A DNA stretch of 8,880 bases from Spirochaetia bacterium (lineage in GTDB: Bacteria; Spirochaetota; Spirochaetia; Treponematales; Breznakiellaceae): contig BNUW01000104.1 of assembly GCA_025997655.1 (NCBI GenBank), positions 1-8,880 of the forward strand, in the 5' to 3' direction. A program made the translations under genes and the position numbers. Positions 1 to 6,611 of this stretch are shown piece after piece. Numbering within the stretch: position 1 is the first letter of the stretch; every line of letters begins with the position of its first letter. Under the pieces are notes generated by a model, which worked only from the letters and a program-made list of their open reading frames with translations, did no database searches and was not told where the DNA came from.

Positions 1-60
1 GCCATCGGCGCCGCCGAGTACCTTGTAAAACAAAAGGTTTTTGAAGGATGCGGTTCTTGA
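1..60 (+). pseudogene. Frame-1 tail of the gene that probably continues at 41-397 after a frameshift
   Basis: Frame 1 is open from the window edge and encodes AIGAAEYLVKQKVFEGCGS, then TGA at 58-60. This is probably not a separate gene end. Removing one T from the T5 run at 38-42 joins it to the next frame as ...VKQKVLKDAVLDEENG..., which reads smoothly into the following open frame. The alternative is that it is the true C-terminus of an upstream gene overlapping the next one by 20 bases. Nothing beyond the edge can be seen. Confidence 0.45.
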
Positions 61-397
61 TGAAGAGAATGGACAGATCGTCCTTGTCGGAACCATGAAC
101 GCTAAAAACAGCAGCGGGGAAGGGGGAACACCCTTTATCCAGGCCCTCAACACTAACAGTATCGATTCCGGCGTCAGGATATGGCGGCAGGAATATAGAG
201 CCCCTGAATTCCGGGAGACCGTGTCTGTCAGTGGAATTATCAGAGATGCTGAGTTCAGGGAAACCTCGCTGGTCAGCGGAATTATAAAGGCTCCCGATTA
301 TGGGTATGTGCTGGCACTTTGCGAAATGAGCGGGGGTATTCCTGCAAAACCATTCAAGATTGTCCGCGTGAATGAACGCGGGCTTTTAATAAAATGA
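41..397 (+). CDS. C-terminal part of an exported-type repeat/propeller-like protein (broken or partial)
   Basis: The open frame could start at TTG 41, but AAAAGG ends only 3 bases before that codon, so a genuine start there is doubtful. The frame is closed upstream by TAA at 26-28. The 118 residues read as the end of a larger protein: IVLVGTMNA, then a PFIQAL strand, then YGYVLALC and a KPFKIVRVNERG ending. This resembles beta-strand repeat proteins of treponemes, but I recognise no named family and the similarity is an impression. A 15-residue tandem duplication (EFRET..VSGII) lies at residues 56-85. The stop at 395-397 is 24 bases before the next gene, so it may be the upstream member of the same transcription unit. 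It is either a frameshifted remnant or a sequencing error at the T5 run. Confidence 0.5.
   Translation: MKDAVLDEENGQIVLVGTMNAKNSSGEGGTPFIQALNTNSIDSGVRIWRQEYRAPEFRETVSVSGIIRDAEFRETSLVSGIIKAPDYGYVLALCEMSGGIPAKPFKIVRVNERGLLIK
206..295 (+). repeat. Tandem 45-bp (15-codon) duplication
   Basis: Two adjacent units, 206-250 and 251-295, encode EFRETVSVSGIIRDA and EFRETSLVSGIIKAP. Ten of 15 residues are identical, and by my hand count about 30 of 45 bases. The in-frame duplication lies inside the fragment at 41-397 and may extend a surface loop or add a strand pair. Confidence 0.7.
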
Positions 398-406
398 ACT
401 ATGTGA

Positions 407-415
407 GAAAAGGAG
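407..415 (+). promoter_or_regulatory. Ribosome binding site of the DUF4384 gene
   Basis: AAAAGGAG ends 6 bases before the ATG at 422. This strong Shine-Dalgarno match fixes the start of the downstream gene. Confidence 0.75.
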
Positions 416-421
416 TGTGAA

Positions 422-1930
422 ATGAAAAAGAATCTTGTCTTAACCGGTGTTTTTGTATTGTTGTGCGCCGCAGCGCTTTCCGCTCAGAGTATTGATGCAA
501 AGGTAAAGGAGGCGGTTGATGATTTGGTTTCACGGCGAAACGTGGTCATAGAGGTGAGCATTAGACCCGTGACCATCGCGGGCACCGATACGCCTACCGA
601 TTTGTCACAGCGGCTGTATACCAAAATAAACCTGTTTGCAGGCAATAATAGCAGAAAATACCGGGTAGTTAATACCCGCGGGGCCGGTCGTCCCCCGGTA
701 GCGGTGGATGGAACGGAAAAAGGAGAAATCACCGGGACGTACACGACGGAGGGGGATTCTGTCGTGGTGACTCTTACCTTAATTTCTATTAAGTATAATT
801 CGACAATTAGATCATCGGTTTTTAAAATCCCAATCAAAGAATTGGAAGATTTAGGTATAGCCATAAAACCAGAGAATGCAAAAAATGAAAATGAAGTCAG
901 GGAAAAAGAAAAGATTTTTGAGCCCCTAGCCCCACGTACTCAAATCATATCTCCACTTACTTCTTTACCTAACGCTGCTCCTATCCCTACACCTGCAAGT
1001 GCAAAGTCAATTTCCATTGAAGCCTGGCCTAATCATGATGACCAGATTTATTATAAGGGTGATATGTTAAGCATAAAACTGAAAGCGGACCAGGACTGCT
1101 ATTTCTCGGTTTTTCACATAGACGTAAATAATATCCGTCAAAGGATTTTTCCAAATCGATATGAAAAAGATAATTTTTTACCGGCAAAGACCGAAATCAC
1201 CATACCCAAAGGAGGATCGGAATTTGAAATAGGTGAACCGTACGGGCAGGAGACCATTTATGTCGTGGTTTCAACTATGCCCATCGACCTTCCTGATTCA
1301 GAGCTGGCAGAGGTAAAAGCCACTAAGGACGTGATAGCTAATTCTGTGGCTGACCGTACTGTAAAAGTGCAAAGCCCACAGCAGGGTCTATTTGAAAGCA
1401 TAACAGGGACTACTCGTTTTACCTTTACTACGGTAGCGCCCAGTACTGGCACCGAGACGTTTACCTACCGGAAACCGGAAAACATGGCGGAAGCGGTACA
1501 AACCCTCAAAATGGAAATTGTGGGACAGGGCGGGCAATTTACCGGGAATGAACGGGAAGGGTCTTTTAGTGGGAACGGTTTTAAGGGAAATTACCGGGTT
1601 GACGGCAACAATGTGATCGTATCTATAAATCAACAGCGAGATAAAAATACCGCCTCTGCCACAAGGGGTGTTAATAACAATCGCGGGTACAGTTTCTCTT
1701 TCGATAAACCGGGTAATCTAACCCAAGCCGTAAACATGGTTAAAACCGGCATTGCGGCAAAGGGCGGCAGTTTTAGGGGAGACGAACGGGAAGGTAATTT
1801 CCAGGCAAGCGGCATTGTTGGTCAGTACCAGATAGCTAATAGGGTCGATGTAACGATACTGGACAAACCGGGTATTATTCCTGCGTCACTGATTGAGAAG
1901 GAAGTGAAGAAGTTCTTTGGGGTTCGGTGA
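422..1930 (+). CDS. Secreted DUF4384 domain protein with two C-terminal 52-residue repeats
   Basis: This 502-residue protein starts at an ATG with a good ribosome binding site. Residues 1-21 form a signal peptide: MKK, a hydrophobic core, then ALSA before Q22. The Cys at 15 is preceded by Leu, so a lipoprotein signal is unlikely. Residues ~25-145 are a strand-rich domain of unknown type that may resemble the envelope-associated domains often paired with DUF4384. A polar, proline-rich linker (~150-195) leads to a DUF4384 domain (~197-287) with the typical order: a YxKGD strand, DCYFSVFHID, RIFPNRYEKDNF, IPKGG, then ETIYVVVSTMPI. The C-terminus holds two ungapped repeats (351-402 and 429-480) sharing a GG.F.G.EREG.F motif and a G.Y strand. 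DUF4384 is often fused to or encoded beside bacterial caspase-like peptidases. The next gene, 57 bases on, is one, so the pair probably works together outside the cytoplasm. The biochemical role is unknown. Confidence 0.85.
   Translation: MKKNLVLTGVFVLLCAAALSAQSIDAKVKEAVDDLVSRRNVVIEVSIRPVTIAGTDTPTDLSQRLYTKINLFAGNNSRKYRVVNTRGAGRPPVAVDGTEKGEITGTYTTEGDSVVVTLTLISIKYNSTIRSSVFKIPIKELEDLGIAIKPENAKNENEVREKEKIFEPLAPRTQIISPLTSLPNAAPIPTPASAKSISIEAWPNHDDQIYYKGDMLSIKLKADQDCYFSVFHIDVNNIRQRIFPNRYEKDNFLPAKTEITIPKGGSEFEIGEPYGQETIYVVVSTMPIDLPDSELAEVKATKDVIANSVADRTVKVQSPQQGLFESITGTTRFTFTTVAPSTGTETFTYRKPENMAEAVQTLKMEIVGQGGQFTGNEREGSFSGNGFKGNYRVDGNNVIVSINQQRDKNTASATRGVNNNRGYSFSFDKPGNLTQAVNMVKTGIAAKGGSFRGDEREGNFQASGIVGQYQIANRVDVTILDKPGIIPASLIEKEVKKFFGVR
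1472..1861 (+). repeat. Two diverged 52-codon repeats in the DUF4384 protein
   Basis: Codons 351-402 (1472-1627) and 429-480 (1706-1861) align without gaps. Both begin KP.N...AV, continue with an amphipathic helix-like stretch ending GG, and contain EREG followed by a G..G.Y strand. The 26-residue spacer is Asn/Arg-rich. The units differ clearly at the DNA level, so the duplication is old, unlike the array in the next gene. Confidence 0.75.
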
Positions 1931-1974
1931 TGTTTTGAGGGGGAATGGTTTGTGAGTTAATGAGAAATGCTGCA

Positions 1975-1980
1975 GAGGGG
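1975..1980 (+). promoter_or_regulatory. Ribosome binding site deciding the start of the WD40-caspase gene
   Basis: GAGGGG lies 7 bases before ATG 1988. The in-frame ATG at 1967 lies before this site, would add seven residues (MLQRGWF) ahead of a normal signal peptide, and has no comparable site, so 1988 is preferred. Confidence 0.7.
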
Positions 1981-1987
1981 TTGGTTT

Positions 1988-4807
1988 ATGAAACGGATTT
2001 GTACCATATTTTTGACGGCACTGTTGTACACCGGGGTGGGTTCTTCTGCGGCGGCTCAGGATGTGGCGGTGTTTCCGCAGTTGGGACATACGAGTGGCGT
2101 AAACTCGATGGTATTTAGCCCCGATGGAAAGACGCTTGCTTCCGGCTCTGGGGATAAAACCATCAAACTATGGGATGCCGCAACGGGTCGGGAAATCAGA
2201 ACCTTATTTGGTCATTCAGACAGCGTAAGATCGGTGGCATTTAGCCCCGATGGAAAGACACTTGCTTCCGGCTCTGCGGATGAAACCATCAAGCTATGGG
2301 ATGCCGTAACGGGGCGGGAAATCAGAACCTTATCCGGTCATTCAGATAGAGTAGAATCAGTAGCATTTAGCCCTGATGGAAAGACGCTTGCGTCCGGCTC
2401 TGGGGATAAAACCATCAAGTTATGGGAAGCCGCAACGGGGTGGGAAATCAGAACCTTATCCGCTCATTCAAGAATCATAATCTCGATGACATTTAACCCC
2501 GATGGTAAGACACTTGCTTCCGGCTCTAGTGATGAAACCATCAAACTATGGGATGCCGCAACGGGACGGGAACTCAGAACTTTATCCGGTCATTCATCTG
2601 GCGTAACCTCGGTAGTATTTAGCCCTGATGGAAAGACGCTTGCGTTCGGCTCTTATGATAACACGATTAAACTATGGAATGCCGCAACGGGTCGGGAACT
2701 CAGAACCTTATCCGGTCATTCATCTGGCGTAACCTCGGTAGTATTTAGCCCCGATGGAAAGACGCTTGTTTCCAGCTCTTATGATAACACGATTAAACTA
2801 TGGAATGCCGCAACGGGACGGGAAATCAGAACCTTATCCGGTCATTCAGATAACATATACTCGGTAGCATTTAACCCTGATGGAAAGACGCTTGCGTCCG
2901 GCTCTATTGATGATACCATCAAGCTATGGGATGCCGCAACGGGGCGGGAAATCAGAACCTTATCCGGCCATTCATCTGGCGTAACCTCGGTAGCATTTAG
3001 CCCCGATGGAAAGACGCTTGCTTCCGGCTCTATTGATGATCCCATCAAGCTATGGGATGCCGCAACGGGGCGGGAAATCAGAACCTTATCCGGCCATTCA
3101 TGGGTTGTAAGGTCGGTGGCATTTAGCCCCGATGGAAAGACGCTTGTTTCCAGCTCTTATGATAACACGATTACACTATGGGATGCCGCAGCGGGGCGGG
3201 AAATCAGAACCTTATCCGGTCATTCATATACCGTAAGCTCGGTGGCATATAGCCCCGATGGAAAGACGCTTGCTTCCGGCTCTGGGGATAAAACCATCAA
3301 ACTATGGGATGCCGCAACGGGGCGGGAAATCAGAACCTTATCCGGTCATTCAAGTTACGTATCCTCGGTAGTATTTAGCCCCGATGGAAAGACGCTTGCT
3401 TCCGGCTCTGGGGATAACACTACCCGTCTTTGGGATGCAAGAACAGGCAGGGAACTCGCCCAGTTTATCAGCTTTGATGATGGCGAGTGGCTTTGTTTCG
3501 CCCCTGACGGCTACTATAACGCTTCCCCCAAGGGCGATGACCATCTCAATGTCCGCATCGGCAACAATGTTTACGGCATAGACCAGTACCGCGCTACCTT
3601 CTACAAACCCGCCATAGTGGAAGCCCGGCTTTCCGGCAACACCGGTACCCGTATCGCCGCTGCCGCTACGACCATCCAAAACGCCGCCTCCTTTGAACCC
3701 CCGGTGGTGGTGATCCGCAGCCCCGATAACGGCGGCAGCGTTACTGCGGGACAGGTGGAACTTTCGGTTTCCGTAGCTGATCAACGGCAGCCCATCAAAA
3801 CTATAAAGGTTCTGGTAAACGGCCGCATGGTGGGGAGTGACGAGACCAGTAAACTGACCGGGAGCCGGGGCATCTCGGTGGTGGCCACGGGGTTGAATGT
3901 TACGGGAAACGAAAATCGGGTGGACTTCCGCTTTCCCATCAACCTGAATCCGGGGCAGAACCATATTGAGGTGCTGGCCTCCAACCCCTATTCCGAAGGC
4001 CGGGATACGGTGGATGTGATCTGGCGGCAAGCCGTTTCAGCACAGCAGGACATCCTCCCCAATTTGTGGATACTGAGTATCGGCATCAACCGCTATGATG
4101 CTGTCCAAGCGCCTAACCTGAGTTATGCGGTGAACGATGCAAAGGAGATCATTGATGCTTTCAAGGCACAGGAGGGGAAGCTCTACCGGAAGGTAAACAG
4201 CCGCCTGGTAGCCGATGGTTCGGCAATTGCGCCCACCAGGGAAAACATCATTGATAACTTTGAATTTCTCAAACAGGCCGGGCAGCGGGATGTGGTGGCG
4301 CTGTTTATCGCGGGCCACGGGATGAACGATGACGGGGGGAACTTCTACTTCCTGCCGTCCGACGCATCCTTTACTGATGAAGGAGCCATTCGCCCCTCCC
4401 GCAGCATCAGTTACCGGGAAATAAATGCGGTACTGGATGTGCCGGGGCAGAAACTGGTGTTTATCGACGCCTGCCATTCCGAGGGGACCAGCGGCAGAAA
4501 AACCCGTGCGGTGGAGAACAACCAACTGGTGCGCTCCCTCCAGGACAACAGCACGGTGATCTTCACGTCCAGCCGGGGGAGCGAACTGTCCCAGGAGGAC
4601 CCTAAGCTTAGACACGGCTTTTTTACCTACGCCATTATTCAGGGGATGAAAGGCGCGGCGGATCTTATCAAAGACGGGAAGGTAACGATGAAGGAACTGG
4701 ACACGTATGTGTCGGAGACGGTGCCTAAGCTTACTAATGGATTGCAGCATCCTACTACGAATACGCCGGATGGATATGTGAACTTTACCGTGGCGGATGT
4801 AAAGTGA
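1988..4807 (+). CDS. Secreted WD40-repeat caspase-like peptidase (C14 family)
   Basis: This protein has 939 residues from ATG 1988. A signal peptide, MKRICTIFLTALLYTGVGSS, ends in AAA-QD (signal peptidase I type). Residues 34-495 are eleven WD40 repeats of exactly 42 residues, with the GH...SPDGKTLASGS.D.TIKLWDAATGRE pattern. A degenerate blade/linker follows (496-~550; GEWLCFAPDGYYNAS), a segment common in bacterial WD40-caspase proteins. An Ig-like strand-rich segment spans ~570-680. The caspase-like domain runs from ~692 to the end, starting LWILSIGINRY. The predicted catalytic pair is His777 (FIAGHG) and Cys829 (FIDACHSEG), and both motifs are complete. FTSSRGSE and HGFFTYAI follow as in the family. 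It is predicted to be an active cysteine peptidase with a propeller for partner or substrate recognition, acting in the periplasm or outside the cell. The target is unknown. It is probably co-transcribed with the DUF4384 gene. Confidence 0.92.
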   Translation: MKRICTIFLTALLYTGVGSSAAAQDVAVFPQLGHTSGVNSMVFSPDGKTLASGSGDKTIKLWDAATGREIRTLFGHSDSVRSVAFSPDGKTLASGSADETIKLWDAVTGREIRTLSGHSDRVESVAFSPDGKTLASGSGDKTIKLWEAATGWEIRTLSAHSRIIISMTFNPDGKTLASGSSDETIKLWDAATGRELRTLSGHSSGVTSVVFSPDGKTLAFGSYDNTIKLWNAATGRELRTLSGHSSGVTSVVFSPDGKTLVSSSYDNTIKLWNAATGREIRTLSGHSDNIYSVAFNPDGKTLASGSIDDTIKLWDAATGREIRTLSGHSSGVTSVAFSPDGKTLASGSIDDPIKLWDAATGREIRTLSGHSWVVRSVAFSPDGKTLVSSSYDNTITLWDAAAGREIRTLSGHSYTVSSVAYSPDGKTLASGSGDKTIKLWDAATGREIRTLSGHSSYVSSVVFSPDGKTLASGSGDNTTRLWDARTGRELAQFISFDDGEWLCFAPDGYYNASPKGDDHLNVRIGNNVYGIDQYRATFYKPAIVEARLSGNTGTRIAAAATTIQNAASFEPPVVVIRSPDNGGSVTAGQVELSVSVADQRQPIKTIKVLVNGRMVGSDETSKLTGSRGISVVATGLNVTGNENRVDFRFPINLNPGQNHIEVLASNPYSEGRDTVDVIWRQAVSAQQDILPNLWILSIGINRYDAVQAPNLSYAVNDAKEIIDAFKAQEGKLYRKVNSRLVADGSAIAPTRENIIDNFEFLKQAGQRDVVALFIAGHGMNDDGGNFYFLPSDASFTDEGAIRPSRSISYREINAVLDVPGQKLVFIDACHSEGTSGRKTRAVENNQLVRSLQDNSTVIFTSSRGSELSQEDPKLRHGFFTYAIIQGMKGAADLIKDGKVTMKELDTYVSETVPKLTNGLQHPTTNTPDGYVNFTVADVK
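2087..3472 (+). repeat. Array of eleven 126-bp WD40-coding tandem repeats
   Basis: Eleven head-to-tail units of exactly 126 bp start at 2087 and every 126 bases after that, with no indels. The DNA is strongly conserved in the middle of each unit (AGCCCCGATGGAAAGACGCT and small variants) and at the ATGCCGCAACGGGGCGGGAA block. Differences cluster at repeat residues 2-6 and 18-25. Some units share blocks with non-adjacent units, which indicates shuffling. Synonymous divergence is very low, so amplification or gene conversion is recent. Copy number may vary between strains, and the array is a risk for misassembly. Confidence 0.95.
4782..4805. repeat. Inverted repeat at the convergent gene junction
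   Basis: ACTTTAC (4782-4788) and GTAAAGT (4799-4805) form a 7-bp perfect stem with a 10-base loop, running into the caspase gene stop codon at 4805-4807. It could act as a weak bidirectional stop for the two converging units. The stem is AT-rich and no T-run follows directly on either strand; a T-rich stretch on the plus strand begins about 20 bases later. A functional terminator is therefore only a possibility. Confidence 0.3.
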
Positions 4808-4822
4808 CAGGCTGCCGCCTTG

Positions 4823-5920
4823 CTAATCTTTATTTTTCTCAAATATCTCATTAAACCTATCCGACATGGCAGTAAAGACATCCAGCAAGTCGGGATCAAA
4901 ATGAACGCCCCGGCCGTCTTTTATGGTTTGTGTCGTTTTTTGATGATCAAAGGGGGCTTTATAGCCCCGCTTCATTCGCAGGGCATCGTAGACATCCGCT
5001 ATGGCCACAATCCGGGCGGAGAGGGGGATCATTTCCCCCTCCAGTTGAAACGGATAACCGGCGCCGTTCCACTTCTCATGGTGGCTCAGGGCTATCTCAT
5101 TTGCCATGGGATTGGGATAGGTTGCCATGATAAAGGCGCCGTTCTTGGTGTGTTCCTTCATCACCTGCCATTCCCAATCCAGGAGGGGGCCTTGCTTATT
5201 AAGGATATCATCGGGGGTTCCAATCTTTCCCACATCGTGCATGGACGCCAGGAGCCCGATATCTTCAACAAAATCAGCATCCACCTGTTCATAGCCGGGG
5301 CGCCGGTAGAGCGTTTCTGCGAGGGCGCGGGAATAAATGTTCACCCGGGTTGCGTGCTGCCCCGTATCGTTATCCTTGAGTTTTGACGCCTTAAGGAGGC
5401 TTGAGAAGACACTGAGCAGGAGTTCGCGGTTCTCTGCGGTTACATCGTCAAACATCACGATAAATTCCGTCGGCTCCCTGACCGTCAGATCCGCAGGGAA
5501 CAGGTACACCTTTGCCTGGACGGTGATAACCTCCCGGTTTTTTATCTGGGCTTCTCCCTTCCAGAAATATCCGGGTTTTCTTCCGGACACGGTATCCTGG
5601 ATATTCCGGATATCCTCCCGGTCAAAAAACTGCCCAAAGGTTTGAAGGAAATTTTTCCGCCGGAGTTGTTGTACCATGGAAAAGAGCTTTTGGGAGCCCG
5701 GGTTGGCGTAACGGATGTGGAAGTCCCGGTTAATGCGTAATACGGGGAATATACTATTTTCAAATAAGTCAATGGAAGAATGTTCCGGCGTATCGTTCTC
5801 GTTTTCTTCAAGAGGGGAATCTCCGGTTGAGTATGACAGCTCTTCGGAGGGGTCCAGTTCCTCAAGAGTTTCCAATTCTTCGAGTTCCTTACTATCCGCC
5901 GTTCCGTTTTCCAACGCCAT
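4823..5920 (-). CDS. PAS-like / HD-GYP domain protein, predicted c-di-GMP phosphodiesterase
   Basis: This is 365 residues from ATG 5920, which has AGCAGG 5 bases upstream and lies 16 bases after the tsaB stop. A TTG at 5950 would add ten residues and overlap tsaB by 14 bases; its ribosome site is weaker, but it cannot be excluded. Residues ~10-45 are very acidic (ELEELETLEELDPSEEL). Residues ~50-160 look like a PAS sensor domain (FPVLRINRDFHIRYANPGSQ, ending FIVMFDDVTAENR). The HD-GYP domain fills ~170-360: DNDTGQHATRV, the MHDVGKIGTPDDIL motif (His228-Asp229), SHHEKWNGAGYP (His280-His281; GYP at 288-290) and IADVYDAL. The metal ligands and the GYP motif are all present, so it should hydrolyse c-di-GMP, with PAS as the likely input. 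No receiver domain or membrane segment is present, so it is cytosolic. It is the last gene of the minus-strand operon. Confidence 0.9.
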   Translation of the reverse strand: MALENGTADSKELEELETLEELDPSEELSYSTGDSPLEENENDTPEHSSIDLFENSIFPVLRINRDFHIRYANPGSQKLFSMVQQLRRKNFLQTFGQFFDREDIRNIQDTVSGRKPGYFWKGEAQIKNREVITVQAKVYLFPADLTVREPTEFIVMFDDVTAENRELLLSVFSSLLKASKLKDNDTGQHATRVNIYSRALAETLYRRPGYEQVDADFVEDIGLLASMHDVGKIGTPDDILNKQGPLLDWEWQVMKEHTKNGAFIMATYPNPMANEIALSHHEKWNGAGYPFQLEGEMIPLSARIVAIADVYDALRMKRGYKAPFDHQKTTQTIKDGRGVHFDPDLLDVFTAMSDRFNEIFEKNKD

Positions 5921-5936
5921 ACAAACCTGCTCTTGC

Positions 5937-6611
5937 CTATTTAGTTTCAAAGGTCAATTCCGCATCACTCTTTCGCACATAGAGGGGGCCGGCCTCCGCA
6001 TTCTGTGCCAGTATACCCCTTTTGGTGATAATGTCCAATAGTTCCCGGGCCTTTCCCCGTTTCCCTGAGGGGTCAATAAAAAACCGGCGCCGGTCACCGG
6101 TAAGGGCATTGATGCTGTCCCGCAGCTGCTCCGCCGCCGGACCGCTTAGCAGCACCGGATCCTCTGTTCCCGAAATCATCCCGGCAATTTCCGCCGGTGA
6201 TGCGTCCAGATAATCGCTTTCCCGCACACCATTCGAATACAGGGCGGTAAAAAAGCGGTCCTTCTTTGCGTCCATCGCCGGCAGGACGGGGCCGGGCCAG
6301 GCCGCCGGCGGCAGGGCCATGCAATCCAGGGTGGGGACTGAAACCAGGGGAATCCCCAGGGCAAGGGCCAGCCCTTTCGCCGCCGCAAAGCCTATCCGCA
6401 GCCCCGTAAAGGAGCCGGGTCCCTGCATACAGGCTACACATTCAAGGTCGGCAGGTTCCATGCCGGCGCCGGTCAGCAGCCGGTCCACCCCATCCATGAG
6501 CAGTTCCCCATGGCGTAATCCGCCATCCATCTCAAAATACCAAACCTCCGTTCCCGAAGAAAGGGCAAGGGACAGGACGGCGCCGGCCGTATCCAGGGCA
6601 AGTATGTTCAT
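5937..6611 (-). CDS. tsaB: tRNA t6A37 biosynthesis protein TsaB
   Basis: This is 224 residues, close to the usual TsaB size. It starts MNILALDTAG, the first strand of the ASKHA fold. It contains LRHGELLM near residue 34, the hallmark MQGPGSFTGLRIGFAAAKGLA (~62-82), and MDAKKDRFFTALY near residue 113. TsaB is the inactive TsaD paralogue that scaffolds the TsaB-TsaD-TsaE complex, which transfers threonylcarbamoyl to A37 of tRNAs reading ANN codons in the cytoplasm. Its ATG overlaps the tsaE stop as ATGA, with GAAGG 6 bases upstream, so translation is probably coupled. tsaD and tsaC are not in the window. The family assignment is secure. Confidence 0.95.
   Translation of the reverse strand: MNILALDTAGAVLSLALSSGTEVWYFEMDGGLRHGELLMDGVDRLLTGAGMEPADLECVACMQGPGSFTGLRIGFAAAKGLALALGIPLVSVPTLDCMALPPAAWPGPVLPAMDAKKDRFFTALYSNGVRESDYLDASPAEIAGMISGTEDPVLLSGPAAEQLRDSINALTGDRRRFFIDPSGKRGKARELLDIITKRGILAQNAEAGPLYVRKSDAELTFETK

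Noticed and set aside
1967..1987. Upstream ATG 1967 as the start of the WD40-caspase gene
   Set aside because: It precedes the GAGGGG ribosome site and would put MLQRGWF before a standard MKR signal peptide.
2087..3472. CRISPR-like or satellite array, because of the regular 126-bp periodicity
   Set aside because: The units are contiguous without unique spacers, keep one open frame, and encode textbook WD40 blades.
3350..4030. Long minus-strand open frame (226 codons) opposite the WD40-caspase gene
   Set aside because: It lies fully antisense to a strongly supported coding region, its product is low-complexity and His/Gly-rich with no recognisable domain, and it is a mirror of codon bias.
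4037..4750. Minus-strand open frame (237 codons) opposite the caspase domain
   Set aside because: It is antisense to the conserved caspase motifs, has no domain and no credible ribosome site, and is taken as a shadow.
4809..4820. AGGC-TGCC-GCCT hairpin followed by a T-rich stretch as a plus-strand terminator
   Set aside because: The stem is only 4 bp and the T-rich region (ATCTTTATTTTTC) starts several bases later, so it is too weak to call.
4820..5386. Plus-strand open frame (188 codons) opposite the HD-GYP domain
   Set aside because: The opposite strand encodes HD-GYP motifs with all conserved residues, and the plus product matches nothing.
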